Source: Bifidobacteriaceae bacterium
GTDB lineage: Bacteria > Actinomycetota > Actinomycetes > Actinomycetales > WQXJ01
Reading direction: 5' to 3'
DNA length: 64,000 bases
NCBI GenBank assembly: GCA_031272885.1
Contig: JAISSX010000037.1
Span: forward strand, 62,001 to 126,000
The first letter of the stretch is position 1; every line of letters begins with the position of its first letter. The notes under the pieces are model-generated. The model was not told the origin of the DNA and made no database searches. It saw only the letters and a program-made list of their open reading frames with translations. Positions 8,121-17,121 of this stretch are shown piece by piece. The position numbers were made by a program, and so were the translations under genes.

Positions 8121-10523
8121 CTAGGAAGCGGCGGTTAGGTTGACCGTGACCGGGGGGAGGCCTTCGGCCACGGCCCGGACCTGGATGGTCCCCTCGCCAG
8201 TGGGCCGGATGACGGCCAAGGCCCGGCCGTCGAAGGTCTGCCAGGTGGGGGAGTCGAACCGTTCGGCCGTCTTGGGGTTGGCGCTGCACAGCCCGGCCAG
8301 ACAGCCGGGCCCGGACACCTCGACGGTCACCGGCCGGTCCCAGGCGGTGGCCAGGCAGCCGTCGCCGTCCCGCAGTTCGAGCGCCACGTACGACAGATCA
8401 GCCGGGGAAGCCTTCAAGCGGACCCGATCCGCCGTGGCGGCCAACTGGGTGGGCTCGGCGGCGGTATCCAGGCCGTGGCGCGCCACCTCGGTCCCGTCGC
8501 GGTAGGCCACGGCCTCAAGCCAGCCGGGGCGGTAGACCGTCTCGAACACCGCCAGGCGAGATTTCTCCAAGCCAATCGCACTGCGGGCGAACTCCTCTCC
8601 GTCCAGCAGCAAGGCAACCTGGTCGGCGTCCGCGTAAACCTCCACCGTGATCGGCTTGCCCTCGAAGCCGGGCCAGGTCCAAGAGCCGATCGAATCGCTC
8701 CACGCCCAAGGTGTTTGCGCCACGATCGTGTCGTCATGGTGTTCGGGCCGGCGGACCGCGATGTAAGGCTCCGTGCGCAGGCCGTAGACGATCTCCCGGT
8801 AGTAGGAGATCGGACGGCGGAAACCGGTGATGTCGATGTCGCCGCACCACGCCGTCAAGGAGGGGAACCCCGGTGCGGGTATGGACGCGGCATCGGCCAC
8901 TTCGCCGTAGAGGGTGGCGCCCAGGCCAACCTCACCCAGGTAGTCCCAGCCGGTCCAGGTGAAATCGCCGATGACGTGCGGATGGGCTTGAACCATGGGC
9001 CACAACAGACCGATCCGCGAACCGAACGTCTCCGAACCCACCACCACCCGGTGGGGGAAGCGTTGGGCGTCCGGCCCGTAGCGTTCCTCGGCATAGTTGA
9101 GGCCCACGATGTCGAGCGCGGCCGCGGTCTCTTCGGTGCGGCGGGTGACGGTTTCGCTGGAACTGAGGCGATTGTTGACCTCCTCCAGGCCGCCGGCCAG
9201 GGCTTCGTTGACCCCAACCGCCTCCTCGCCCAGTTCGTTCAGAGCCACCAGGGTCAGGCTGAAGGCGCTGGTGATGGGCCGGGTCGGGTCGAGGGAACGC
9301 AGGTGCTCGGCCAAGGTACGGGCCAACACCGCGCCATGGGGGCTGCCGATTTCACCGATCTCGTTGCCGATCGAATACATGATGACCGAAGGGTGGTTGT
9401 AGTCCTTGGCCACCATGGCGCCCAGATCCTCGCGCCACCATTCCGGGAAGTCCATGGCGTAGTCGTAGGGGCTCTTGAAACGAACCCACATGTCGAAGGC
9501 CTCGTCCATCACCACCACGCCCAGGCGGTCACAGGCCTCGAGCAGCGCTTCGGAGGCCGGGTTGTGGGCGGAACGGATGGCGTTGAAGCCGGCCGCCTTG
9601 AGCAGTTCGACCCGGCGTTCCTCGGCCCGCGGGATGGCGGCGGCGCCCAAGGGGCCGTTGTCGTGGTGGATGCAGGCGCCACGCAGCAACAGCGGCTGTC
9701 CGTTGAGGCGCAGCCCGTGGCGCGGGTCCACGGTGATCTTTCGCACGCCGAAGCGGGCCGTGACGGGATCGTCCCCGTCCAGGGCAACTTGGACGGTATA
9801 GAGGTGCGGCTGGTCGAGGCTCCACAGCCGGGGCCGGTCCAGGTAGAAGCGGTGACGGACCACCTGGGTGGTGCCGGGGGGCACCGTGGCGGGGCCGGAC
9901 TGCTGGTCTACCGGCGCGCCATCGGCATCCGTGATCCGGGTTTGGACGGCGGCCGCCGCGGTGCCGAGGCCGCGGTTGGTGACAGTCACCGCCACCTCGA
10001 CCACCGCCTGGTTGCCAACCAGATCGACGGTGGTGGCCCGGACGCCATCGGGCACCAGGTGCAACGGGTCAAGCACATGCAACCGCACGTCGCGGTGGAG
10101 GCCGGCCCCCGAATACCAGCGGGTGTCCTGCCCGGTGCGGACCTCAACCCGCAGGTCGTTCGGTTCACCCGGCCGCAGGAACGGGGTGGCGTCAACGAAA
10201 AACCGGGCGTAGCCGTTGTTGCGGTGCCCGGCAAACTCCTCGTTGACGAAGACCTGGGCGTGGCGCATGGCCCCACCGAATTCCAGCAGCACCACCTTGC
10301 CGGCCCATGCCGACGGGACGTCGAAGGCCTTCAAATAGGCGAAGGCGGCCGGCGGGTAGTAGGCACTGGAGCCCTGCCCGGGGGCATCAGCGGTCCGGAC
10401 CGTGTCCCGCATGGCATCGTGGGGCAGGGTCACGGCCAGCGGTTTGGCGGCATCGGGGCCCAGCGTGGCGAAGGCACCCAGCGGCTGGCGGACCCGCCAA
10501 CCCTCGTTGAAGTCAAGAATCAT
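8121..10523 (-). CDS. GH2 family glycosidase (beta-galactosidase-like)
   Basis: An 800-residue glycoside hydrolase with the GH2 order: a sugar-binding domain (LPHDAM, FGGAMRHAQVFVNEEFAGHR), an immunoglobulin-like domain, a TIM barrel, and a C-terminal part resembling DUF4982 and a further Ig-like domain (VEVYADADQVALLLDGEEFA). Glu388 in SIGNEIGE is the expected acid/base and Glu498 in VGSETFG the expected nucleophile; DEAFDMW and FTWTGWDYLGE are typical barrel blocks. No signal peptide is seen. The start is ATG at 10523, behind AGGA; the frame extends 69 bases further without support. It may work with the GH35 enzyme on the same class of glycan, but it is transcribed separately. Confidence 0.88.
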   Translation of the reverse strand: MILDFNEGWRVRQPLGAFATLGPDAAKPLAVTLPHDAMRDTVRTADAPGQGSSAYYPPAAFAYLKAFDVPSAWAGKVVLLEFGGAMRHAQVFVNEEFAGHRNNGYARFFVDATPFLRPGEPNDLRVEVRTGQDTRWYSGAGLHRDVRLHVLDPLHLVPDGVRATTVDLVGNQAVVEVAVTVTNRGLGTAAAAVQTRITDADGAPVDQQSGPATVPPGTTQVVRHRFYLDRPRLWSLDQPHLYTVQVALDGDDPVTARFGVRKITVDPRHGLRLNGQPLLLRGACIHHDNGPLGAAAIPRAEERRVELLKAAGFNAIRSAHNPASEALLEACDRLGVVVMDEAFDMWVRFKSPYDYAMDFPEWWREDLGAMVAKDYNHPSVIMYSIGNEIGEIGSPHGAVLARTLAEHLRSLDPTRPITSAFSLTLVALNELGEEAVGVNEALAGGLEEVNNRLSSSETVTRRTEETAAALDIVGLNYAEERYGPDAQRFPHRVVVGSETFGSRIGLLWPMVQAHPHVIGDFTWTGWDYLGEVGLGATLYGEVADAASIPAPGFPSLTAWCGDIDITGFRRPISYYREIVYGLRTEPYIAVRRPEHHDDTIVAQTPWAWSDSIGSWTWPGFEGKPITVEVYADADQVALLLDGEEFARSAIGLEKSRLAVFETVYRPGWLEAVAYRDGTEVARHGLDTAAEPTQLAATADRVRLKASPADLSYVALELRDGDGCLATAWDRPVTVEVSGPGCLAGLCSANPKTAERFDSPTWQTFDGRALAVIRPTGEGTIQVRAVAEGLPPVTVNLTAAS

Positions 10524-10629
10524 GGTGTCATTCCTAAGTGGGACCAGTTCCTGGGGCGACTGGCCATTGGCCCCGCAGACGAATAATCCCACGGGCTGGG
10601 CGGCCTGGGCGGGGACCTCCGGGAGGGGC

Positions 10630-10643
10630 TATAACTGATGTCA
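10630..10643 (+). promoter_or_regulatory. -10 element of a probable leaderless promoter for ltaE
   Basis: TATAAC at 10630-10635 is followed by exactly seven bases and then the ATG at 10643. A transcript starting at or next to the ATG would be leaderless. A purine-rich GGGAGGGG lies about 15 bases upstream of the ATG, too far for a normal ribosome binding site, which favours the leaderless reading. Confidence 0.5.
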
Positions 10644-11689
10644 TGGCTTTGACCGTTGACCTGCGCTCAGACACCGTGACCAAACCCTCGCCCGCCATGC
10701 GGGCCGCCATGGCCGCCGCCGTGGTGGACGATGACGTGGTGGGCCGCGACCCCACCATGGTGGAACTAGAGGAGCGCACCGCCGCCCTGCTGGGCAAGGA
10801 GGCCGGGCTGTACCTGGTGTCCGGCTGCATGTCCAACCTGACCGCCCTGATGACCCACCTGCACCGGGGCGACCGCTTCCTGGCCCCGCGCCACGCCCAC
10901 ATCCTGTCCCACGAGCTGGGCACCGCCGCCCACATCGCCCTGGGTGTGCCACTGGAACTGCCTTGGACCTACGCCCCCGGTGTGCCGGCCCCGGCCGATG
11001 TGGCCGAAGTGGCGGCCGAAGAACCGGCCCACCATTCTTACTACGAGTTGATCACCCGCCTGCTGTGCCTGGAAAACAGCCACAACCACGCCGGCGGCTT
11101 CCTGATCCCGCAGGACGTCAACGACGCACTCATCGCCGAAGCCCACCAGGCCGGCTGGCAGGTCCACCTGGACGGTGCCCGCATCTGGCATTCGGCCGCC
11201 GCCCAAGGCATCACGCCGGCCGCGGCGGCCGGGGCGGCCGATTCGGTGTCGGTGTGCTTCTCCAAGGGCCTGGGCGCCCCGGTCGGTTCCGTCCTGGTGG
11301 GCTCCAAAGACTTCATCGAAGGGGCCCGGCGCAACCGGAAGATCCTGGGCGGCGGCATCCGCCAAGGCGGTGTACTGGCCGCCGCCTGCCTGGTGGCACT
11401 GGATGAAGAACTGCCGCGCATCGACCAAGACCGGGTGCGGGCAGACCGCCTGGCCGCCGGGCTACGAGAAATGGGCTTCGACGCTCCCGCCCCGCAAACC
11501 AACATCCTGCTGGTGACACCGCCCGCCGCCTGGGGGCTGAGCGCGCCGCAACTAGCCCAAACCTGGACCGAGGCCGGCATCGGCTGCCACGTGATGGGGC
11601 CGGCCGTACGGCTGGTGACGCACCGCGACATCGGCGACAGCGACATCGCCACAGCGCTGGAACTGATCGCCGCCTCGGTACCCCGCTAG
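10643..11689 (+). CDS. ltaE: Low-specificity L-threonine aldolase
   Basis: A 348-residue PLP enzyme of fold type I that cleaves L-threonine or allo-threonine to glycine and acetaldehyde. VDLRSDTVTKPS at the N-terminus is the family hallmark. HLDGARIWHSA carries the Asp that binds the PLP ring, and SVCFSKGLGAPVGS carries the Schiff-base lysine. GGGIRQGGVLAAACL also matches. Length is usual for the family. The ATG follows a -10-like TATAAC by seven bases. The gene is convergent with the penicillin-binding protein gene, 18 bases apart. Confidence 0.9.
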   Translation: MALTVDLRSDTVTKPSPAMRAAMAAAVVDDDVVGRDPTMVELEERTAALLGKEAGLYLVSGCMSNLTALMTHLHRGDRFLAPRHAHILSHELGTAAHIALGVPLELPWTYAPGVPAPADVAEVAAEEPAHHSYYELITRLLCLENSHNHAGGFLIPQDVNDALIAEAHQAGWQVHLDGARIWHSAAAQGITPAAAAGAADSVSVCFSKGLGAPVGSVLVGSKDFIEGARRNRKILGGGIRQGGVLAAACLVALDEELPRIDQDRVRADRLAAGLREMGFDAPAPQTNILLVTPPAAWGLSAPQLAQTWTEAGIGCHVMGPAVRLVTHRDIGDSDIATALELIAASVPR

Positions 11690-11707
11690 CCCTGGCGAAT
11701 CCCGGCA

Positions 11708-14164
11708 CTAGCCGGCCGGCGCGGCCGCCGGCGTGGCAGACGCCGTGGACGGATCCGGCGTAGCCGAGGCCGTGGACGGATCAGGCGTCGGCGTTGGCGT
11801 GGACGGATCAGGCGTCGGCGTTGGTGTCGGCGTGGGTGGCGGTTCAGCCCCCTTCGATGGCGTCAACGTGATGGTGGTGCCCACGTAGGCCTTACCGCTC
11901 AGCGACTGGCTGGCCACCGTACCGATCGCATACGTGGTGGACCACTCGCCGTCCCAATTCCACTTGAAAGCAAAGCCGGCCTTCTCCAGCGCGTCTTCGG
12001 CTGCCGCCTGGGACATGCCCCGCACGTCCGGGATCTCGATCGGCACGCCGCGGTCCATGATCGAAGGAATCGGCTCGAACTCCAGCTTCTCGGCCCCTTC
12101 GAGAGCGGCATCCATGTACCACTTCCAGGTCACACCCGGCAGACCACCACCCGTGGTGTTGGACCAATACTGTTCGGCAATGCGGATGTTCTCCAACGGC
12201 TTCGACACGTCCGGGAAACCGGCCCACACAGCAGTGGCCAGCTGCGGCGTGTAGCCACAGAACCAAGCCGCCACCGAATTGTCGGTGGTACCCGTCTTGC
12301 CGGCCGCAACCCGGCCATCCGCCAGCCGCGCCGCTGTACCCGTGCCGCCGGTAATCACCCGCTGCAGCGCGCCCGTCACGCCATAGGCAATGTCCGGGTC
12401 GATCGCCTGGTGACAGTTGGCTGAAGGCACCGGCACCGACTTGCCGTCCGAATCGACAATCCGCTCGATCGCAATCGGGGTGCAGTACACGCCATCGGCC
12501 GCGAACGTGGCGTAGGCGGCCGCCATTGTCATCGGGGAAATCTCGTTGGTGCCCAACACCTGCGACGGCAGGTTCTCCCACGGCTGGCCGTCCGCCCGGT
12601 GAATCCCCAAGGCCTCGATCATCGCCTTGACCTGGCACAGGTCCAGTTTGAACTCCATCGCCACATAGGCCGAGTTGATGGAACTCTGCGTGGCCCGGTA
12701 GGCGTCCACCACGCCCTTAGCCGAGCCCTTGAAGGTCCAGGTCTGCAAGTGGATGTTGTCGCCGCCGCCGTCGCCGATGCCGCAGCCAATCGCCTTCCAG
12801 TCGGTGTTGGAATAGGTGGTCTTGGAGGCGTCGAATGGTTCACGCAGCGAGTGCCCCTCCGCCAGCCAGTCCGCCAGGATAATCGGCTTGAAGGTGGACC
12901 CGGCCTGGAACCCGGATGACCCGCCATCGGCCTTGTCGACGTTGTAGTTGACCGACGTGGAACGGCCCTCGGGTTCACCCAGCTTGTAGTGACGGTTCTG
13001 CGCCATCGCCTTGATCTTGCCGGTACCCGGTTCGATCGATGTCAGGGCATGCCCCACCCCAGAGGCATCATCGGTGGGAATGCGCTTCTCGATGGCGGCC
13101 ACGGCATCGCCCTGCATCTTCAGGTCAAGGGTGGTGTAAACGTGCAGGCCGCCGCGGTAAAGCAGGTTTTCGCGTTCCTGCTGGGTGGCACCGAACTCTT
13201 CCGAGTTGCGCAGCACCGACAGCACGTAGTCGCAGAAGAACCCGGCCCGGTTGAACGTGTCCGAATCGGCCACCTCGCAGCCCGACTGGGGCTGGTGAAT
13301 CGACAACGTCTTCGTCACATCTTGCGCCACCGCAATGTCGTATTGGGTCTGGGTGATGTAGCCCTCTTTCAGCATCCATTCGAGACACAGGTCACGGCGG
13401 GCCTGATTGGCTTCCGGGTGCTTCACCGGGTCCAGCCCGTTAGGGGACTGGGTGATGGCGGCAATCGTGGCCGCCTGCACCACCGTGAGATCGGCCGCGT
13501 GAACGCCGAAATAGTAGTAGGCGGCGGATTCCACGCCCCACTGGGACGGCCCGAACTGGGCGATGTTCAAGTAGCCTTCGAGGATTTTGGTCTTGCCGGC
13601 CTTCTTCTCAAGGGCGATGGCCATCTTGGCTTCCCGCAGCTTGCGGGCGTAGCTGGTCTCGCGCGCCTCGGTGGCCGCCTCGGCATCGTTCGCCAACACA
13701 GCCTGTTCGATCAGGGCGTTCTTGACGTACTGCTGCGTGATGGTCGAAGCGCCCTGCACCGAACCGGAGGTCGCGTTTGAGATGAAAGCCCGGATCATGC
13801 CCTGGGCGTCAACGCCGGAATGCTCCCAGAAGCGCCTGTCCTCCAATGCCACCACGGCGTCTTGCATCGGCTGGGAGATTTCGCTGAGCGGCACCACCAC
13901 ACGGTTCTGGGCGTAGAAGGTGGTGATCAGGGTGCCGTCCGAGGCATACAGGTATGACTTTTGCGACAGTTGGGGAATGTCCAGATCGTCCGGGACGGCC
14001 GCCAGCGCTTCGTCGGCTCCTTCCGCCAATGTCGAAGCGGCCTGCACCACCGGCACCGCTGGAATGGCCGCCAACAAACCGACCGTCAGCGACAACACCA
14101 CAATCATCACCAAGCCAAAGATCCACTTGGTGCTCATCTTCAAGCCGGACAAGAACAACTCCAC
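11708..14164 (-). CDS. Class A penicillin-binding protein (transglycosylase/transpeptidase) with PASTA domain
   Basis: An 818-residue bifunctional peptidoglycan synthase anchored by one membrane segment near residues 13-35. The GT51 domain shows VALEDRRFWEHSGVD (catalytic Glu108) and GASTITQQYVKN. The transpeptidase domain has STFK with Ser423 as nucleophile, SSINS as the SxN motif and KTGTT. A PASTA-like segment (IPDVRGMSQAAAEDALEKAG) precedes a Pro/Thr/Ser/Ala tail built of short repeats. The start at 14164 is a GTG without a clear ribosome binding site; ATG at 14137 (MSTKWIFG) would also keep the membrane segment, so the start is uncertain. It lies downstream of sdhB on the same strand, separated by a 200-base gap with a large inverted repeat. 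Confidence 0.9.
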   Translation of the reverse strand: MELFLSGLKMSTKWIFGLVMIVVLSLTVGLLAAIPAVPVVQAASTLAEGADEALAAVPDDLDIPQLSQKSYLYASDGTLITTFYAQNRVVVPLSEISQPMQDAVVALEDRRFWEHSGVDAQGMIRAFISNATSGSVQGASTITQQYVKNALIEQAVLANDAEAATEARETSYARKLREAKMAIALEKKAGKTKILEGYLNIAQFGPSQWGVESAAYYYFGVHAADLTVVQAATIAAITQSPNGLDPVKHPEANQARRDLCLEWMLKEGYITQTQYDIAVAQDVTKTLSIHQPQSGCEVADSDTFNRAGFFCDYVLSVLRNSEEFGATQQERENLLYRGGLHVYTTLDLKMQGDAVAAIEKRIPTDDASGVGHALTSIEPGTGKIKAMAQNRHYKLGEPEGRSTSVNYNVDKADGGSSGFQAGSTFKPIILADWLAEGHSLREPFDASKTTYSNTDWKAIGCGIGDGGGDNIHLQTWTFKGSAKGVVDAYRATQSSINSAYVAMEFKLDLCQVKAMIEALGIHRADGQPWENLPSQVLGTNEISPMTMAAAYATFAADGVYCTPIAIERIVDSDGKSVPVPSANCHQAIDPDIAYGVTGALQRVITGGTGTAARLADGRVAAGKTGTTDNSVAAWFCGYTPQLATAVWAGFPDVSKPLENIRIAEQYWSNTTGGGLPGVTWKWYMDAALEGAEKLEFEPIPSIMDRGVPIEIPDVRGMSQAAAEDALEKAGFAFKWNWDGEWSTTYAIGTVASQSLSGKAYVGTTITLTPSKGAEPPPTPTPTPTPDPSTPTPTPDPSTASATPDPSTASATPAAAPAG
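11731..11833 (-). repeat. Short tandem repeats encoding the Pro/Thr/Ser tail of the penicillin-binding protein
   Basis: Near-identical runs of about 27 bases built on GTGGACGGATC(A/C)GGCGT recur here. They encode DPSTPTPT and DPSTASATP units. The periodicity is perfect enough to suggest recent slippage, so tail length may vary between strains. Confidence 0.7.
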
Positions 14165-14234
14165 GGGCTAAGCCTAAGACAGACCGCTTGGGACGTGTCC
14201 TCCCAGGGGAGGTTTTTCACTCATCTTTCACGCG

Positions 14235-14310
14235 AAAGGCCGGTTCCGTACCCATTAGGCCCCGAGGCTTGAAGCCTCGTGGGAACCCCCTGGGTGCGGC
14301 ACCGGCCTTT
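14235..14310. repeat. Large nested inverted repeat between sdhB and the PBP gene (terminator or structured RNA)
   Basis: AAAGGCCGGT at 14235-14244 pairs with ACCGGCCTTT at 14301-14310. Inside, CCGTACCCA (14247-14255) can pair with TGGGTGCGG (14291-14299), allowing one G-U wobble. At the centre CGAGGCTT and AAGCCTCG (14263-14279) form another perfect arm around one base. The element could end the leftward sdh transcript, yet no long T-run follows on either strand. It may be a palindromic repeat element or a small structured RNA. Confidence 0.6.
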
Positions 14311-14365
14311 GCCCGATGTCGCCTGGCCGGCCGAGTCTGTTGGCTACCCGGCCGGCCTGATCGAC

Positions 14366-15121
14366 CTAGTTCTCCTTGGACCGGGAGCGGAAGCCCGCCC
14401 GGATCCGTTCGCGGTTGACGGCGGCGATGGCGCGCAGCGGAATCTTCGCCGGGCAGGCCAGGGCGCATTCGCCGATCTGCGAACAGGGGCCAAACTCCTG
14501 CTCCATCTGGGCCACCATCGACCGCGCCCGCTTGGACCGCTCCTGCTGGGCGGCCGGGATCAACCGCAGGTGGGCCAGCTTGGCCCCCGTGAACAGGTAG
14601 GCGGCGCCGTTGGGGCAGGCCGAGACGCAGGCGCCGCAACCGATGCAGGCCGCGAAGTCCAACGCCTCTTCCGCGTCGTGGTGCGTGATGCGGATCGTAT
14701 CGGCATCGGGCGCCGTGCCGGCATCGACCGCCACCGTGCCACCCGCCTGAATGATCCGGTCCAAACCGGTCCGGTCCACAATCAGGTCCCGGATGACCGG
14801 GAACGACTTGGCCCGGAACGGCGCAATCCGCACCGTCTGCCCGTCGTGGAACGACCGGACGTGCTGGCCGCAGGCCGGCACATTGTCCTCAGGGCCGTGC
14901 GGCACACCGTTGATGTCGATGCCGCACGTGCCGCAAATGCCTTCGCGGCAGTCCGATTCGAACGCCACCGGGTCTTGATCCTGTTCCACCAACTGGTGGT
15001 TCAGACGGTCAAGCAGTTCCAGCAGCGACATTTCGGGCGTCGCGTCGGTGATCTCGTGGGTTTCGAAGCGTCCCTGGGCCTGCGGGCCATCCTGACGCCA
15101 GACTTCAAGGATCAGTCTCAC
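14366..15121 (-). CDS. sdhB: Succinate dehydrogenase/fumarate reductase iron-sulfur subunit
   Basis: A 251-residue electron-transfer subunit linking the flavin of SdhA to the membrane subunit. CREGICGTCG with the later Cys in VPACGQH binds the [2Fe-2S] cluster. CIGCGACVSACP and the downstream GPCSQIGECALACP bind the other two clusters. The start is GTG at 15121, overlapping the sdhA stop (GTGA). The three genes run sdhC-sdhA-sdhB, the order seen in diheme quinol-linked (type B) complexes. Such complexes can work as fumarate reductases, and direction cannot be read from sequence. Confidence 0.93.
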   Translation of the reverse strand: MRLILEVWRQDGPQAQGRFETHEITDATPEMSLLELLDRLNHQLVEQDQDPVAFESDCREGICGTCGIDINGVPHGPEDNVPACGQHVRSFHDGQTVRIAPFRAKSFPVIRDLIVDRTGLDRIIQAGGTVAVDAGTAPDADTIRITHHDAEEALDFAACIGCGACVSACPNGAAYLFTGAKLAHLRLIPAAQQERSKRARSMVAQMEQEFGPCSQIGECALACPAKIPLRAIAAVNRERIRAGFRSRSKEN

Positions 15122-17121
15122 TTGTAGTTCCTTTGCTGCAGGGGGACCGCCACGAAGGTCAGCGGCTCATAGTTACGGATGTGCTTGCCGGCATCGGGCC
15201 CTGACTCGGCGGGAACCCCCCAGGCCGAACAGAAGCACCAATGCTCGTCATCGCGGGCCGCCTCGCCATCGATCTCATGATCGGTGCGGAAGTGGGCGCC
15301 GGCCGATTCGTCGCGGTCGAGCGCATCCACACACAGCAACTCCGCCAACTCGAGGTAATCCGCCACCCGGCCGGCCGTCTCCAGTTCCTGGTTCAGCCGG
15401 TCGCCTTCGCCGATCACCTTGACGTCACGCCAGAACTCTTCCCGCAGCTCGCGGATCAGGCCGATCGCCTTGGTCAAACCCTCCACGTCCCGCGACACCG
15501 AGGCGTAGCGGTCCATGATGGCGCCCAGCTTCTCGTGGAAGTAATCCGGCCCATGCGACCCGTTGACGGACAGCAGCCGCTCAACCCGGGCCTCGACATC
15601 GGCGATCGTCTGCGTCACTGCTGGGTCGTCGTGGGCCAACGGTTCCTTGCCCAGCAGACCGGCCAGGTAGTTCGGCACCGAATACGGCAGGGTGAACCAG
15701 CCGTCCACGCAGCCCGACAGCAGCGAGTTGGCGCCCAGGCGGTTGGCGCCGTGGTAACCCCAACCGGCCTCGCCACCCACGAACAGGCCGGGGATGGACG
15801 TCATCTGGTCGTAGTCGCTCCACAGGCCACCCATGGTGAAGTGGACCGACGGCGCGATCCGCATGGGCGTTTGGAACGGGTCTTCGCCGGTCAGCTCGTG
15901 ATACATGTCGAACAGGTTCGAGTAACGTTCGCGGATGACCTTGGCGCCCAGGCGCTCGATGCCGGTCCTGAAGTCCAGGTAGACGGCGTTCTTCAGCGGG
16001 CCCACGCCATAGCCAGCGTCGATCCGTTCGCGGATGTTGCGGGACGCCACGTCGCGGGGCACCAAATTGCCGAACGCCGGGTAGCGCTCCTCCAGGAAGT
16101 AGAAGCGCTCCTCTTCCGGAATGTCGTTGGGGTCCCGGTCGTCATCCTTCTTGCGGGGCGCCCAGATGCGGCCGTCGTTGCGCAGCGACTCCGACATCAG
16201 GGTCTTCTTCGACTGCCACTGGGACATCAACGGCAAGGCCGTGGGGTGAATCTGGACGAAGCACGGGTTGGCGAAGAACGCGCCCCGCTTGTAGGCCCGC
16301 CAGATGGCGCTGGCGTTCGAGTTCTTGGCCAGCGTGGCCTTGTAGTAGATGTTGCCGTAACCGCCGGTGCACAACACCACAGCGTGGGCCGTCATGGCCC
16401 GCACCTTGCCTGTCACCAGGTCACGCACCACAATGCCCTGCGCCCGGCCGTCCTTGACGATGATGTCCAGCAGTTCCTGGCGTGAATGCAGCTTGCAGGT
16501 GCCGGCCGCCACCTGGCGGCTGAGCGCGTGGGCGGCGGCGATCTCCAACTGCTGGCCGGTCTGGCCGCGGGTGTAGTAGGTGCGGGACACCTGCACGCCA
16601 CCGAACGAGCGGGTGGCCAACTGGCCGCCGTACTCGCGGGCGAAGGCGGCGCCGATGGCCTGCATGTGGTCGATGACGCGGATGCCTTCTTCGCCCAGGC
16701 GGTAGGCGTCCTGCTCGCGGCCGCGGTAGTCGCCGCCCTTGACGGTGTCCTTGACGAACCGGTCGATCGAGTCGTTGTCCACCTTGCGGGCGCGGGGCGA
16801 GTTGATGCCGCCCTGGGCCGCCACCGAGTGGGCCCGGCGCGGCACATCGTGGTAGGAGAACACCTCCACGTCGTAGCCCAGTTCACCGAGGGCCGCAGCG
16901 GCGCCGGCGCCGGCCAGGCCGGTGCCCACCACGATGATCTTGAAGCGGCGGCGGTTGGCCGGGTTGACCAGGTTGTAGTGCAGTTTGCGGTCGGTCCAGG
17001 CGTCACGCGGGTGGACGTCCGGCAGGTGGCCGTCCAATTCCTGCCCGATGACGCGCAGGGCGTCAAGGCTCAACGGGTCCACGGCAGTGCCTTTCCCTTC
17101 GGTTGCTTTGGCGGCGCTCAT
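15118..17121 (-). CDS. sdhA: Succinate dehydrogenase/fumarate reductase flavoprotein subunit
   Basis: A 667-residue catalytic subunit that interconverts succinate and fumarate. VVGTGLAGAGAAAALGE is the FAD Rossmann motif, and HSVAAQGGIN contains the His that normally carries the covalent FAD. CFVQIHPTALP and the block around RIWAPRKKDD are conserved substrate-site regions. GGLWSDYDQMTSIPGLFVGGEAGWGYHGANRLGANS follows in part as the usual capping and FAD block. The ATG overlaps the sdhC stop by four bases. Its sequence resembles the Bacteroides and epsilonproteobacterial type-B enzymes more than E. coli SdhA, by memory of the motifs. Confidence 0.94.
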   Translation of the reverse strand: MSAAKATEGKGTAVDPLSLDALRVIGQELDGHLPDVHPRDAWTDRKLHYNLVNPANRRRFKIIVVGTGLAGAGAAAALGELGYDVEVFSYHDVPRRAHSVAAQGGINSPRARKVDNDSIDRFVKDTVKGGDYRGREQDAYRLGEEGIRVIDHMQAIGAAFAREYGGQLATRSFGGVQVSRTYYTRGQTGQQLEIAAAHALSRQVAAGTCKLHSRQELLDIIVKDGRAQGIVVRDLVTGKVRAMTAHAVVLCTGGYGNIYYKATLAKNSNASAIWRAYKRGAFFANPCFVQIHPTALPLMSQWQSKKTLMSESLRNDGRIWAPRKKDDDRDPNDIPEEERFYFLEERYPAFGNLVPRDVASRNIRERIDAGYGVGPLKNAVYLDFRTGIERLGAKVIRERYSNLFDMYHELTGEDPFQTPMRIAPSVHFTMGGLWSDYDQMTSIPGLFVGGEAGWGYHGANRLGANSLLSGCVDGWFTLPYSVPNYLAGLLGKEPLAHDDPAVTQTIADVEARVERLLSVNGSHGPDYFHEKLGAIMDRYASVSRDVEGLTKAIGLIRELREEFWRDVKVIGEGDRLNQELETAGRVADYLELAELLCVDALDRDESAGAHFRTDHEIDGEAARDDEHWCFCSAWGVPAESGPDAGKHIRNYEPLTFVAVPLQQRNYK

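Noticed and set aside
8475..10586. Plus-strand open frame of 703 codons opposite the GH2 gene
   Set aside because: The minus-strand frame carries all GH2 motifs and catalytic residues; the opposite frame is low-complexity shadow.
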